From contig NZ_JAUEQY010000027.1 of the NCBI RefSeq assembly GCF_030406325.1, forward strand, positions 1 to 64,000: 64,000 bases of DNA. Direction: 5' to 3'. Positions 16,814 to 25,024 of this stretch are shown piece after piece. Below the pieces are notes generated by a model. The model was not told the origin of the DNA and searched no databases. It saw only the letters and a list, made by a program, of their open reading frames with translations. Every line of letters starts with the position of its first letter. The first letter of the stretch is position 1. The translations under genes were made by a program, and so were the position numbers. The stretch comes from Actinomadura sp. DC4 (GTDB lineage: Bacteria > Actinomycetota > Actinomycetes > Streptosporangiales > Streptosporangiaceae).

Positions 16814-17859
16814 CCCGGTCCCAGGAGACCGGACCGGCGACGCGGGAGACCGCGCCGACGAGCGTCGAGCTGACCCCGTCGGGGCCGCGGCTCTCCCACG
16901 GGCCGCCCCGGCGCCCCGACACCGCCGACGCCGTCCTGGTCGAGCCCGCGCTGGTCGGCGTCTGCCGCTCCGACCTCAAGGAGATCGGCGGACGCCGGCC
17001 CGGGCCCAGCCAGTTCGGGCATGAGCTGGTCGGCGTGGTGACGGACAGCTCGACGCCGCTGCTGCCGGCCGGATCACGGGTCTGCCTGGACCCGAACGTC
17101 CCGCTGGACCGCGGGACCGGCTTCGCCCGCCGGATGTGGGCGGGCGGCTCGCCCGGCGCGCTCGTACGGGCCCTCCCGGTCGCGCCGGCCGGGACGGGGG
17201 AGCGGCGCCTGGTCTTCGCCGAGCCGCTGGCCTGCGCCGCGCACTGCCTCACGATGGCCGGCCGCCACCTGCGCGCCGGCGGCCTGCGCGGCCTACGGGT
17301 GTGCGTGCTCGGCGCGGGGATGGCCGGCGTCCTGATCGCCCGCCTGGCCGAGACGGCCGGCGCCGAGGTGCTCATCGCGAACCGCGACGCCGACCGGCTG
17401 GACTTCCTCCGCGCGCGGGACATGCTCCCGTCGCTGGGCGGGGCGCGGCTCGGCGAGGCGGACCCGGGCCACGACGTCGTCGTGGTGGCGACCAGCTTCG
17501 TCCTGCCCGAACTCCTCGAACGCGCGCTTAACCTCCTACGCCGGGACGGGCTCGTGATGCTGTACGGCGGCACGGCCGCCGGCGACCGGCTGCCGGGCCT
17601 TTCCTGCGACCTGGACCGGGTGCGGCGGGCGGAGCTGGTGCGGGAGACGTCGTGGCGGGGCCGCCCGGTGCGGGTGGGAGGCAGCTACGGCACGACGAGC
17701 GAGGACTTCGCCGACGCGTTGCGCGTCCTGGCCGACACCCCCGACGGCCTGGGCGTGGAACGCCTGATCACCGCCGAGGTCTCACTGCCGGGCCTGCCCG
17801 ACACCCTGCGCCGCCTGGCGTCGGACCGCCACCTCGGCAAGGTCCTGGTGCGCCCGTAA
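16810..17859 (+). CDS. Zinc-type medium-chain alcohol dehydrogenase
   Basis: A 349-residue dehydrogenase. Catalytic zinc ligands are the Cys in GVCRSDLKE and the His-Glu in FGHELVG. The NAD-binding motif is VCVLGAGMAGVLIARLAE. The four-cysteine structural zinc lobe is missing. It starts at TTG 16810, overlapping the aminotransferase stop (TTGA) with a GGAG ribosome site, so it is translated with that enzyme. A cyclitol dehydrogenase (ValN-like) that supplies a ketone or reduces a double bond is a plausible role. It is last gene of the plus operon. Confidence 0.8.
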   Translation: MTRSQETGPATRETAPTSVELTPSGPRLSHGPPRRPDTADAVLVEPALVGVCRSDLKEIGGRRPGPSQFGHELVGVVTDSSTPLLPAGSRVCLDPNVPLDRGTGFARRMWAGGSPGALVRALPVAPAGTGERRLVFAEPLACAAHCLTMAGRHLRAGGLRGLRVCVLGAGMAGVLIARLAETAGAEVLIANRDADRLDFLRARDMLPSLGGARLGEADPGHDVVVVATSFVLPELLERALNLLRRDGLVMLYGGTAAGDRLPGLSCDLDRVRRAELVRETSWRGRPVRVGGSYGTTSEDFADALRVLADTPDGLGVERLITAEVSLPGLPDTLRRLASDRHLGKVLVRP

Positions 17860-17886
17860 CGCCTGCGTACGGAACGAAGGCGGGGA

Positions 17887-17907
17887 CCCGCGCCGGCTCG
17901 GCGCGGG
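17887..17907 (+). terminator. Hairpin after the plus biosynthetic operon
   Basis: CCCGCGCC (17887-17894), a 5-nt loop and GGCGCGGG (17900-17907) form an 8-bp GC stem 27 nt after the last stop. No T run follows, as is usual in high-GC actinomycetes. Confidence 0.45.
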
Positions 17908-18076
17908 ATCCGCCGGGCGGCGGACCCGTCCGGCGCGCTCGCGCGATCCGCGCACTCCGGTCGCGGCGCGGCGGCGGGCCGTACGGCGGCGGGGCCGGGC
18001 GCCTCGGGCGGCCCGGTGTTCGCGGACGTGGCCCTGCCGGCCCGGGACCGGTCGGGGTGCCGGCTGTGGCGGGGGG

Positions 18077-18745
18077 TCAGGGGGTGCCGACGAGGCGGAG
18101 GACGGCGGCGAGGCCGCGGGGCGTACGGGCGTCGCGTTCGGTCGGCAGCAGGTAGACCGGAAGGCCCGCGCGCACCGCCGCGCCGTCCTTCACCGGGTCG
18201 TCGCCGACGTAGAGGGTCCGGCCCGGCTCCGTGCCCAGCCGCGCGCATGCCAGCGCGAACAGGGCGGGGTCGGGCTTGGCGAGGCCGTGCTCGCAGGACA
18301 GGACGACCGCGTCCAGCGCGGCCAGCGCGCCCACCCGGCCGAACGCCGGCCGGATGTCCCAGCCGATGTTGCTCAGCACCCCGACCGGGACGTTCCTGCC
18401 GTGCAGCTCCTCCAGCACCGGCACCGTGTCCGGGTAGGGCCGCCACGCGCCAGGGTCGGTCAGGCACTCGTACAGCGCCTCGGTCAGCTCGGGCCCCAGG
18501 CCGGACTCGGCGATGAGCTTCGTCCAGATCGTCCGGTGCGCCTCCTGGGACAGGTCGCAGCCCTCACGGGCCGCGAAGCCCTCGGGGGAGTCCACGTGCG
18601 CGAGCGCCTGGCGGATGACCTCGCCGGCCGCCGCCTCGTCCAGCGACACCCCGTGCCGGGACGCGGCGGCGACGAGAGCCGGCGGGCCGAGCACCCCCGT
18701 GTCGTCGAACAGCGTCCCGGAGAAGTCGAACAGGACCGCTTCCAC
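18077..18745 (-). CDS. HAD-superfamily phosphatase
   Basis: A 222-residue HAD-IA hydrolase. Motif I FDFSGTLFDD lies near the N terminus with the nucleophile Asp. Motif II is in VLSNIG, motif III Lys in GLAKPDP, and motif IV in YVGDDPVKDG. GTG 18745 is chosen because a GGAG lies 7 nt upstream; GTG 18751 and 18760 are alternatives. It sits convergent to the cyclitol operon. A HAD phosphatase (ValO/VldH) removes phosphate after pseudoglycosyl transfer in validamycin synthesis, so it may belong to the cluster. Its separate transcription leaves that open. Confidence 0.82.
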   Translation of the reverse strand: MEAVLFDFSGTLFDDTGVLGPPALVAAASRHGVSLDEAAAGEVIRQALAHVDSPEGFAAREGCDLSQEAHRTIWTKLIAESGLGPELTEALYECLTDPGAWRPYPDTVPVLEELHGRNVPVGVLSNIGWDIRPAFGRVGALAALDAVVLSCEHGLAKPDPALFALACARLGTEPGRTLYVGDDPVKDGAAVRAGLPVYLLPTERDARTPRGLAAVLRLVGTP

Positions 18746-18951
18746 GCTCACTCCGTTCACGGCGACAGCATAAGGAACGCCTTCACTGACACAAGGCCGA
18801 AGGTGACCGCGACTACCGTCCGCCGCCGAACCGGCCGGTAGCGGCCATCGGCGCGTCATCGGCCATTGCCGTGAATCACCATCAACTCGTTTATAAACAC
18901 CAGGCCAAGTGGTGACTGTTCCGAGGAGCCCGCCGCGGCGGGGGTCGGCGC

Positions 18952-19740
18952 GTGGCACCGCTGGATAGGCTGTCGCCGCGAGAGCAGGTCGAGCGGGTCA
19001 GGGGCAGAGGATGGCCGGGTTGGCCGGTGGACATTAACCGCAGCGTCCGCGTCTGGGGACTCCTGGCGGACGAGGCCCGCAGGCGCGGGGGGCCGCTCTC
19101 CGTCGGCGTGGCGTGCCACGCCGCGGCGCGGGTTCTCTCGGCCGAAGGGGTGTCGGTGGCGACGGTCGCACCCGGTGACGTCTACGTGTCGGTCTTCGCC
19201 ACCAACGGCCTCGGGCGGCGGCTCGAAGAGCTCCAGTCCACGCTGGGAGAGGGGCCCGGTCTCCAGTCCTACGTCGACGGCGCGCCCGTCCTCACCTCCG
19301 ACCTCGACACGGGCGACAAGCGCTGGCCGCTGTTCGGCTCGGGCGCGGTCGAGATGGGCGTACGGGCGCTGTTCGCCTTTCCCCTGCGGTCGGGAACCGT
19401 CTCGATCGGTGTGTTCGAAGTCCATCGCGGAGGGCCGGGGCCCATGACCCCGGTCGAACTCGGCGACGCCCTCGTGCTCGCCGACGTGATCTCGATCCTC
19501 CTGCTGTCCCCCGAGTCCTCCGGCGGCCGTGACTTCATCGACGACGCGATCTCCTCCGACCATCATGCCGAGGTCTACCAGGCCACCGGCATGGTGTCGG
19601 TGCATCTCGGCGTGAGCCTGGCCGACGCGCTCGCTCGCCTGCGGGGGTACGCCTTCGTCCATTCGCAGTCCATTTCCGCCGTCGCCCACGAGATCGTGCT
19701 GGGCCGCCTGCGGCTAGACGAAAGTGAGACCGATGACTGA
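18952..19740 (+). CDS. GAF-ANTAR domain regulator (first of three)
   Basis: A 262-residue protein with a GAF-like sensor (about residues 40-185) and a C-terminal ANTAR RNA-binding domain (about 205-255) that includes EVYQATGMVSVHLGVSLADA. ANTAR proteins bind paired hairpins in nascent RNA and prevent termination. The GTG start has no strong ribosome site, so a slightly later start is possible. Two similar genes follow on the same strand, 42 nt and 125 nt apart. Confidence 0.8.
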   Translation: MAPLDRLSPREQVERVRGRGWPGWPVDINRSVRVWGLLADEARRRGGPLSVGVACHAAARVLSAEGVSVATVAPGDVYVSVFATNGLGRRLEELQSTLGEGPGLQSYVDGAPVLTSDLDTGDKRWPLFGSGAVEMGVRALFAFPLRSGTVSIGVFEVHRGGPGPMTPVELGDALVLADVISILLLSPESSGGRDFIDDAISSDHHAEVYQATGMVSVHLGVSLADALARLRGYAFVHSQSISAVAHEIVLGRLRLDESETDD

Positions 19741-19782
19741 GCCAGCGCACCGCGCACCACGGCGTCCGGTCGTTCAGGGGAG

Positions 19783-20523
19783 ATGAGTGTGCGGACTCAC
19801 GACGAGAGCCTTTCCGAGGTCTTCGCGGAACTCATACGCGGGGTCGGGGGCGCGCCTGTCACACAGGCGCTCGAACTCCTCACCCGCCGCAGTGTCGACC
19901 TGCTCGGCGTCTCCTCCGCAGGCATTCTCGTCGCCGACTTCCGCGGGGCGTACCGCATCCTGGCCTCCTCGGACGAGCAAGGCGACTTCGCCGAGTTCTT
20001 CCAGGCCCTCGAACGCGAGGGGCCGGCGGTCGAGGTGGTCGGCTCGGGCCGCGCGCTGACGGTCGACCTGAACCTCGCCGACGGCCGCTGGCCGAGCTTC
20101 ACCCCGGCGGCCCGCGGGGCCGGGATCGCCTGGGTGCACGCGCTCCCGATCTCCCTCGACAGCATGACCGTCGGCGCGCTGATCCTCTTCCGCCTCAACA
20201 CGGGCGGGGGCGTGCCGGACCACGCGCTCAGCGAGGTGCTGTGCGGCCTGGTCTCGATCGCCCTGGCCCAGGAACGGCCCGCCCGGCGGGCCGAGCGCCT
20301 GACGGAGCGCATCCAGCAGATCCTCAACGACCGCGGGCGCATCGAGCAGGTCAAGGGGATCATCGCGGCGCACATGGGCGTGCCCCCGGCGCAGGCGTAC
20401 TCCGTGCTGATCCATCACGCGCGAGCCCACGACGTCCTCATCGTGCAGGTCGCCGGGGACGTGATCGGAGGCCGTACCGACCCGCTGGCCATGATCGCCG
20501 CCTGGCGTGAGAACGCGGAGTGA
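19783..20523 (+). CDS. GAF-ANTAR domain regulator (second of three)
   Basis: A 246-residue protein. The GAF domain (about 15-160) contains GISSAGILVADF-like sequence (here GVSSAGILVADF). The C-terminal ANTAR domain (about 170-235) contains IQQILNDRGRIEQVKG and GVPPAQAYSVLIHHAR. The ATG is preceded by AGGGGAG. It is a likely cytosolic sensor acting by transcription antitermination. GTG 19789 is an alternative start. It is probably cotranscribed with the preceding paralogue. Confidence 0.87.
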   Translation: MSVRTHDESLSEVFAELIRGVGGAPVTQALELLTRRSVDLLGVSSAGILVADFRGAYRILASSDEQGDFAEFFQALEREGPAVEVVGSGRALTVDLNLADGRWPSFTPAARGAGIAWVHALPISLDSMTVGALILFRLNTGGGVPDHALSEVLCGLVSIALAQERPARRAERLTERIQQILNDRGRIEQVKGIIAAHMGVPPAQAYSVLIHHARAHDVLIVQVAGDVIGGRTDPLAMIAAWRENAE

Positions 20524-20648
20524 CCCGGAGCTCACGGGTAGTATCGGAGCACCGAGAGTTCGTCGTGAGCGCAGGAAGTTCCGATCGCGTTCCGTTCCCG
20601 GCGCTGTGAGACAGCCGGGGCCGATCCTCGGCAAAGGGACCCTGTCAC

Positions 20649-21284
20649 ATGGAGGCTCTCGACCTTCTCACCGGGATCAGCCGCCTCATCTGTAACGCCA
20701 TCGAGGGCGTCGACGGCTGCGGGATCACCCTGCTGTACGAGGGCGTGCCGCTGACCACGGCCTTCCCCGCCGAGCTGGCCGCCCTCGACGACGAGTTCCA
20801 GCGCACGGCCGGCGACGGCCCGTGCGTGGAGGCGCTCTGGAGCCAGTCGGTCGTGGAGTGCCGCGACCTCTCCGAAGAGCTCCGCTGGGGCGCGTACCCC
20901 GCCGCCGCGCTCGGCTGCGGAATGCGCTCGGTGCTCTCAGTTCCCGTGGACGCCCGCGCGGCGGGCCACGGCGCGCTCAACCTCTACTCCCGTACGGCCG
21001 CCGGCTTCGACGACGACGACCGCCGGGAGGCTCTGGAGTTCGCGGACGTCACCGCGACCGTACTGGCGGAGAGACGCAAGGACGACGCGTCCGGCATGGC
21101 CCGTGGGTGGCGCGAGTCGCTCGCACGCCGCACCGCCGTGGCCCAGGCGGTCGGCGTCTTGATGGCGCGCCGGGCGTGCGGCCGCGACGAGGCGTTCGAA
21201 CTCCTGGTGGGGGCGAGCCGCGAGCGCGGCGAGGAGATCCACCTGACGGCGGCCCGGATCGGCGCGGGTTCAGCCGGGAGTTAG
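20649..21284 (+). CDS. GAF-ANTAR domain regulator (third of three)
   Basis: A 211-residue protein. The GAF domain spans about residues 1-135 (GDGPCVEALW and SVLSVPVDARAAG). A compact ANTAR domain follows (about 150-205), with SLARRTAVAQAVGVLMARRA and EAFELLVGASRERG. An imperfect hairpin lies just upstream at 20597-20619. The trio differs in length and sequence, so it is an old duplication or assembly rather than a recent copy. Confidence 0.87.
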   Translation: MEALDLLTGISRLICNAIEGVDGCGITLLYEGVPLTTAFPAELAALDDEFQRTAGDGPCVEALWSQSVVECRDLSEELRWGAYPAAALGCGMRSVLSVPVDARAAGHGALNLYSRTAAGFDDDDRREALEFADVTATVLAERRKDDASGMARGWRESLARRTAVAQAVGVLMARRACGRDEAFELLVGASRERGEEIHLTAARIGAGSAGS

Positions 21285-21373
21285 CGCACGGGTCAATCTC
21301 CTGTGCAGGGGCTTCGCGATGGACGTTCTTTTGTGTCTTGACCGCCGTGGTCAGGCGTTAGAGCCTGGCAGGA

Positions 21374-21393
21374 GTACGCCCCTCCGGGCGTAC
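21374..21393 (+). promoter_or_regulatory. Hairpin ahead of the STAS gene
   Basis: GTACGCCC, loop CTCC, GGGCGTAC: an 8-bp perfect stem in the 148-nt gap before the STAS gene. A weaker 5-bp stem lies at 21339-21353. It could terminate the GAF-ANTAR transcript or act as a leader structure. The loops do not fit the six-base ANTAR target. Confidence 0.4.
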
Positions 21394-21432
21394 GTGGTCC
21401 GTCAGCTCCCGACGCTGTGAGGCGGTGGAGGC

Positions 21433-21807
21433 ATGCCCGCGATCCCCCAGTTGCCGCTGTCGATCACTGAGACGTCCGGCGTCAGCGTCTGCGCCTTCCC
21501 CGCCGAGGTGGACGTGACCAACGCGGGCGCGATCCGCGATCAGTTGCTGCGGCTGCTCGACGACGGCGCGGGCCCGCTGATCCTGGACCTGTCGGCGACG
21601 CGGTTCTGCGACTGCGCGGGAGTGGGCGCCATCATGCGCGTCCGGCGCCGGGCCGCCGAGCGGCGCATGCGCCTGTGCGTCGTCCTGCCCTCAGGCGGTG
21701 CCGTCCGGCGGATCGCCGTGATGACGGGCCTCACGCGGCGGCTGCCGAGCGCAGGCAGCCTGAGCGCGGCGCACCGGGCACTCGGCACGCGCGCCGTCCT
21801 GGGGTGA
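21433..21807 (+). CDS. STAS-domain anti-sigma factor antagonist
   Basis: A 124-residue single STAS domain (SpoIIAA/RsbV type). LILDLSATRFCDCAGVGAIM carries the phospho-site region; where canonical antagonists have D-S, this one reads D-C-A, so the phosphoserine position is altered. It acts in partner-switching control of sigma factors. No anti-sigma kinase is encoded beside it. It follows the three GAF-ANTAR genes. Confidence 0.82.
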   Translation: MPAIPQLPLSITETSGVSVCAFPAEVDVTNAGAIRDQLLRLLDDGAGPLILDLSATRFCDCAGVGAIMRVRRRAAERRMRLCVVLPSGGAVRRIAVMTGLTRRLPSAGSLSAAHRALGTRAVLG

Positions 21808-21858
21808 ACTCCGCGGTCGCCGGGAGCCGTGTTCCTTAGGAGCGACGGCGGGAGGCCG

Positions 21859-22296
21859 ATGGTGGAGGACACTCCGTTCGACGGCTGGGCCGACCTGGGC
21901 GCCCAACGCCAGGCCGACGACGAGGCGCTGGTCCAGCGCTACGCCGCGGGGGAGGGCCGGGGCCAGGACATGCGCCCGGTACGCGGCTTCGTCCAGCACG
22001 TCCGCCGGGACATCGGCCCGAAGGGCGTGATCAGCCAGGTCCGTATGACGGTCCAGGACGGCGGCCACGAGATCTGCGTGTGGTTCTACTTTCCGCAGGA
22101 CGGCCGCCCCGTACGCCCGCAGACGGCCAGCGTGACGGACGGCCGGCTGACCGCCACCGAACCGGCCCCGGGAGGCCTGGCGTCCCTGTCCCGTCCGTCC
22201 ACCGCGGCCCCGCCGTCCCCGGTACGTGCTCCCTCGCCCCAGACGGCCCCGGGAACCGGGGGTACGGCCGGCGGCTCGGCGCCCTCGCAAGCCTGA
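21859..22296 (+). CDS. Small hypothetical protein with disordered tail
   Basis: About 145 residues from the ATG at 21859, chosen because GGGAGG lies just upstream; GTG 21829 would add ten residues. Residues 1-95 look like a compact alpha/beta domain (MRPVRGFVQHVRRDIG and EICVWFYFP). The last 50 residues are a Pro/Ser/Thr/Ala-rich tail without predicted fold. I do not recognise the family. Confidence 0.6.
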   Translation: MVEDTPFDGWADLGAQRQADDEALVQRYAAGEGRGQDMRPVRGFVQHVRRDIGPKGVISQVRMTVQDGGHEICVWFYFPQDGRPVRPQTASVTDGRLTATEPAPGGLASLSRPSTAAPPSPVRAPSPQTAPGTGGTAGGSAPSQA

Positions 22297-22514
22297 CCTG
22301 AGGCAGCGCCGCGCCGCGTCGGCTCGGCGGGCGCGGGAGCCGAGCCGAATATCCGGCATTCTCGCCGACTCTGAAACGGCTTTCCTGAAACGTATCAGCC
22401 GGGTAAGAACCCCCGTAACAGAGGCTCGGGCACGCCAGAGCCGATGCCTGTCCCGCCGCTGAGGTTCCGTCATACTATCCTTGCTCAGGCACGTCCCCGA
22501 GAAAGGAACACTTA

Positions 22515-22877
22515 GTGGCAACCAGGGTCATCATGGTAGATGATTTCGACGGTCATGACGCAGAGGACGTCTCCAAGCGTGATTTCGAGATCGCCGAGAC
22601 GACCTACACCATCGACCTCGGTGATGAGAACTTCAAGAAACTGCAAGAGGCGATCGAGGTGCTCACGCCGTATCTTGAGAAGGCGAAGCGGGTGAAGCAG
22701 GCCGGTCGGGCTCGGCGCCCGGCCGACACGGCACCTCGCCTGCGCGGTTACTCTAACAGTGATGTGCGCGAATGGGCCCGGCAGGAAGGCGTCGAGGTCA
22801 GCTCACGGGGGAAGATCGGTGATGAGGTCTATGAAAAGTTCATAGCCGCTCATCCCGATGCCAACCCGGATGACTGA
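22515..22877 (+). CDS. lsr2: Lsr2-family nucleoid-associated protein (first copy)
   Basis: A 120-residue H-NS-like xenogeneic silencer. The N-terminal dimerisation domain (1-60) contains YTIDLGDENFKKLQEAIEVL. The C-terminal DNA-binding domain contains VREWARQEGVEVSSRGKIGD. The AT-hook-like RGR of canonical Lsr2 is RGK here, which may lower affinity or change specificity. GTG start. A GAGAAAGGAAC ribosome-site region precedes it. The second lsr2 starts 31 nt downstream. Confidence 0.9.
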   Translation: MATRVIMVDDFDGHDAEDVSKRDFEIAETTYTIDLGDENFKKLQEAIEVLTPYLEKAKRVKQAGRARRPADTAPRLRGYSNSDVREWARQEGVEVSSRGKIGDEVYEKFIAAHPDANPDD

Positions 22878-22908
22878 CCGGCCCTAAGACAGTGCAGGAG
22901 ACAATCAG

Positions 22909-23307
22909 ATGGCACAGGAAACGATCGTCCGGCTCCTCGATGACATCGACGGCAAGCCGGCCGACGAGACGGTGACCTTTTCGCTTGACGGGATCACCTA
23001 CGAAATCGATCTCAGAGCGAAAAACGCGGACAAGCTTCGCAAGGTGTTCGCACCGTACGTTGAGAAGGGGCGTAAGGCCGGTGCTCGCCGGGCCGGGCGC
23101 GGTGGCCGCGGAGGCGGCCGTACGGCGCACAACCGGGAGCGGGCGGCCGACATTCGCGGTTGGGCGAAGGAACACGGGATCACGATCAATGACCGTGGCC
23201 GGATTCCCGCCGAGATCGTGCAGGCATACGAGTCGAAGGACCCGGGCAGGGCGAAGAACGCGGGTGCGAAAGTCCCCCAGCCGAAGTTCCAGTCGGCCGG
23301 CCGCTGA
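22909..23307 (+). CDS. lsr2: Lsr2-family nucleoid-associated protein (second copy)
   Basis: A 132-residue Lsr2. The dimerisation domain contains YEIDLRAKNADKLRKVFAPY. A basic Gly/Arg linker follows (about 60-78). The DNA-binding domain contains IRGWAKEHGITINDRGRIP with the canonical RGR minor-groove motif. It binds AT-rich DNA and silences acquired genes. The short gap after the first copy makes a bicistronic unit likely, so the two proteins could form heterodimers. Confidence 0.93.
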   Translation: MAQETIVRLLDDIDGKPADETVTFSLDGITYEIDLRAKNADKLRKVFAPYVEKGRKAGARRAGRGGRGGGRTAHNRERAADIRGWAKEHGITINDRGRIPAEIVQAYESKDPGRAKNAGAKVPQPKFQSAGR

Positions 23308-24297
23308 TCCGCGCGTACGACCCGCGTCGACGCGAGGAGCGCACGGCCGGGCCGGGCGGTGAGTGAGCGCCCGGTACGCGAATTTACCGAACCAAAAGAG
23401 AGTGACGGAGCCGCGGCGACCGCGGCTTGGGCTCGATGGGCCACCTCTTTGCCCGCGGGGGGCGGGGGCCGCGACCTTCGGAGAAACCGAATTGGCCGCG
23501 CGGCCCGTACGACGCGCGATGGCCGGCCGGCCATTCGCCTGTACGAGAGGCGGCCCGTCCGGCGCGGAAACGCAAGCGGCTCACTGCCGGAAACACCTCC
23601 CGGCAGGGGGCATCTCCTGCATAAACGACGGCCTGGTCTCGCGTGAGTCAACGCGAGACCAGGCCGTGAGTTTCGGCATCGCAGTGACGGGCTTGGACGC
23701 GGGAGAACGCCGCGCCCGCCGGGGATACGTATACCGGCCGACCGTTTCAACCCAGGTTCCGGGCCCCGTCAGAACGGCTTGGGCGGCCATTGAGAGCGAT
23801 CAGGCCGGCGGCCTGTGCCGATGCCATTGCTACGGAACGTCGGCTGTTGTCGGGGTTTGCCGATATTTCCGGGCGTCGTGTCGCCGACTGAGTGGCCAGA
23901 ACGCCACTGAAAATGCGGATTGTCATAAGAAATCACCCGGGGGGTCGTCAACACGGGCGGGCGAACGCGAATGCGAGAGTGCGCTGAGGAAGGGTGCCGG
24001 CGCGTCTCCAGTGCCGGCGTTCATTACGATCCAGATGGCCGGCGGCAGACGGGATCGAGACCGGTGGCGAGGGTGTCCACGTGGCCTTTCTTCCGGCCGG
24101 TACCGCGCGACCGGGCTCCACCGCCGCCCGGAACGGCGGCGTGCCCCGTGCGGATCGGTGCCCCGTGCGGGCCCGCGCCCCGTCTCGCCCGGCCGGTCCT
24201 CGGCCATGACGCCGCCGGCGGCCTCCGCCTCGCGCGTACCGCCGGAGTCGAGCAGGGCCCTGCGCCGGACCCGTACGGTCGCCGCCCCTAAACGGCA
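23308..24297. other. Gene-poor interval of about 1 kb
   Basis: No convincing gene on either strand: open frames here have irregular composition, no family motifs and poor codon bias. The interval contains two clear inverted repeats, CTGCCGG/CCGGCAG at 23584-23606 and the long hairpin at 23630-23665. It may hold long untranslated regions for the lsr2 pair or a non-coding RNA. Confidence 0.5.
23630..23665 (+). terminator. 14-bp perfect hairpin
   Basis: GGCCTGGTCTCGCG at 23630-23643 pairs perfectly with CGCGAGACCAGGCC at 23652-23665 around an 8-nt loop. It lies 320 nt after lsr2. Such stability suggests a factor-independent terminator of the high-GC type (no U run), or the end of a small RNA. 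Confidence 0.55.
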
Positions 24298-24334
24298 GTG
24301 ACGCGCCGCCCCGGATCCACAGGCGGCGCGTCAC
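24298..24334 (-). terminator. Terminator of the NlpC/P60-like gene
   Basis: GTGACGCGCCGCC (24298-24310) pairs with GGCGGCGCGTCAC (24322-24334) around an 11-nt loop. It begins 14 nt past the stop of the minus-strand gene. Confidence 0.65.
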
Positions 24335-24347
24335 CTCCGAAATGGCG

Positions 24348-24881
24348 TTAGTTAAGAACTCTCGGGTGGTAGGGGTGGAATTGGCTGCTCGCGCTGAGGC
24401 CGTACGTCAGAATTCGGTGGTCGGTGCCGTATCCGCCGCGCTGCTCATAGGCCCAATACGAGGAATGGTTCGGGTTGGCCCATCTCTGGAAAATGACGAC
24501 ATGACGGGTATTGCTGTCACCCGTCGAGTCGATGAGAAGGTCGCCCGTCGCCAGCGCGCTGAGCGGAATCGGCGTGCTGACCGACCGCGACGCGAGGCCG
24601 ACCGTGTTGGTGCCCGGTGCCGGGAGGCCGAGGGCCATCGACGCGTAGCCCGAGCAGTCGGTGCGGTATCCGTTGTGGTAGGCGCCCTGGTTGTAGGGGA
24701 TCCGCTGCGGGGTGTGCGGGTGCCAGGTCTCGGCACGGGCCATCACCTGCGGGCCCGTGATCGCCGGCAGGTGTGCGACGGCCGGCGCGGACGCCGAGGC
24801 CGGCGCCGAGGTCAACGTGAGTGGCGTGAACACCGCTGCGGCGGCCAATGCGAGCGCGCCAATGGACGAACGTGCAGACAT
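24348..24881 (-). CDS. Secreted NlpC/P60-like peptidase (putative)
   Basis: A 177-residue protein. The signal peptide is about 1-33 (SSIGALALAAAAVFTPL and an A-S-A cleavage region). The mature part has the Cys nucleophile motif TDCSGYASMALGLP, then TGDLLIDS and a histidine in RHVVIFQRW, the order expected of NlpC/P60 or CHAP cysteine peptidases acting on peptidoglycan. It is short for that family and contains only the catalytic core. The ATG at 24881 follows AAGGAG. It is monocistronic, with its own terminator. Confidence 0.78.
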   Translation of the reverse strand: MSARSSIGALALAAAAVFTPLTLTSAPASASAPAVAHLPAITGPQVMARAETWHPHTPQRIPYNQGAYHNGYRTDCSGYASMALGLPAPGTNTVGLASRSVSTPIPLSALATGDLLIDSTGDSNTRHVVIFQRWANPNHSSYWAYEQRGGYGTDHRILTYGLSASSQFHPYHPRVLN

Positions 24882-25024
24882 GAGAGAACTCCTTCGCGGG
24901 GTCACATCCGTACGCGTTGCACGATAGGGGGCACGAAAGGGTTCCGCCATTACCTCAGTCGTTCAAAGGTGACCGGGTCGTCAGGTAATTTGCGACATTA
25001 ATGACAAGCCATGACAACAATTTC

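Noticed and set aside
20597-21393. ANTAR RNA targets near the GAF-ANTAR genes
   Set aside because: Hairpins exist at 20597-20619, 21339-21353 and 21374-21393, but none has the paired six-base loops with the A1/G4 pattern.
23363-24301. 312-codon open frame after the lsr2 pair
   Set aside because: Arg/Cys-rich irregular composition, no ribosome site, no motifs, and it runs through the 14-bp hairpin and into the next terminator.
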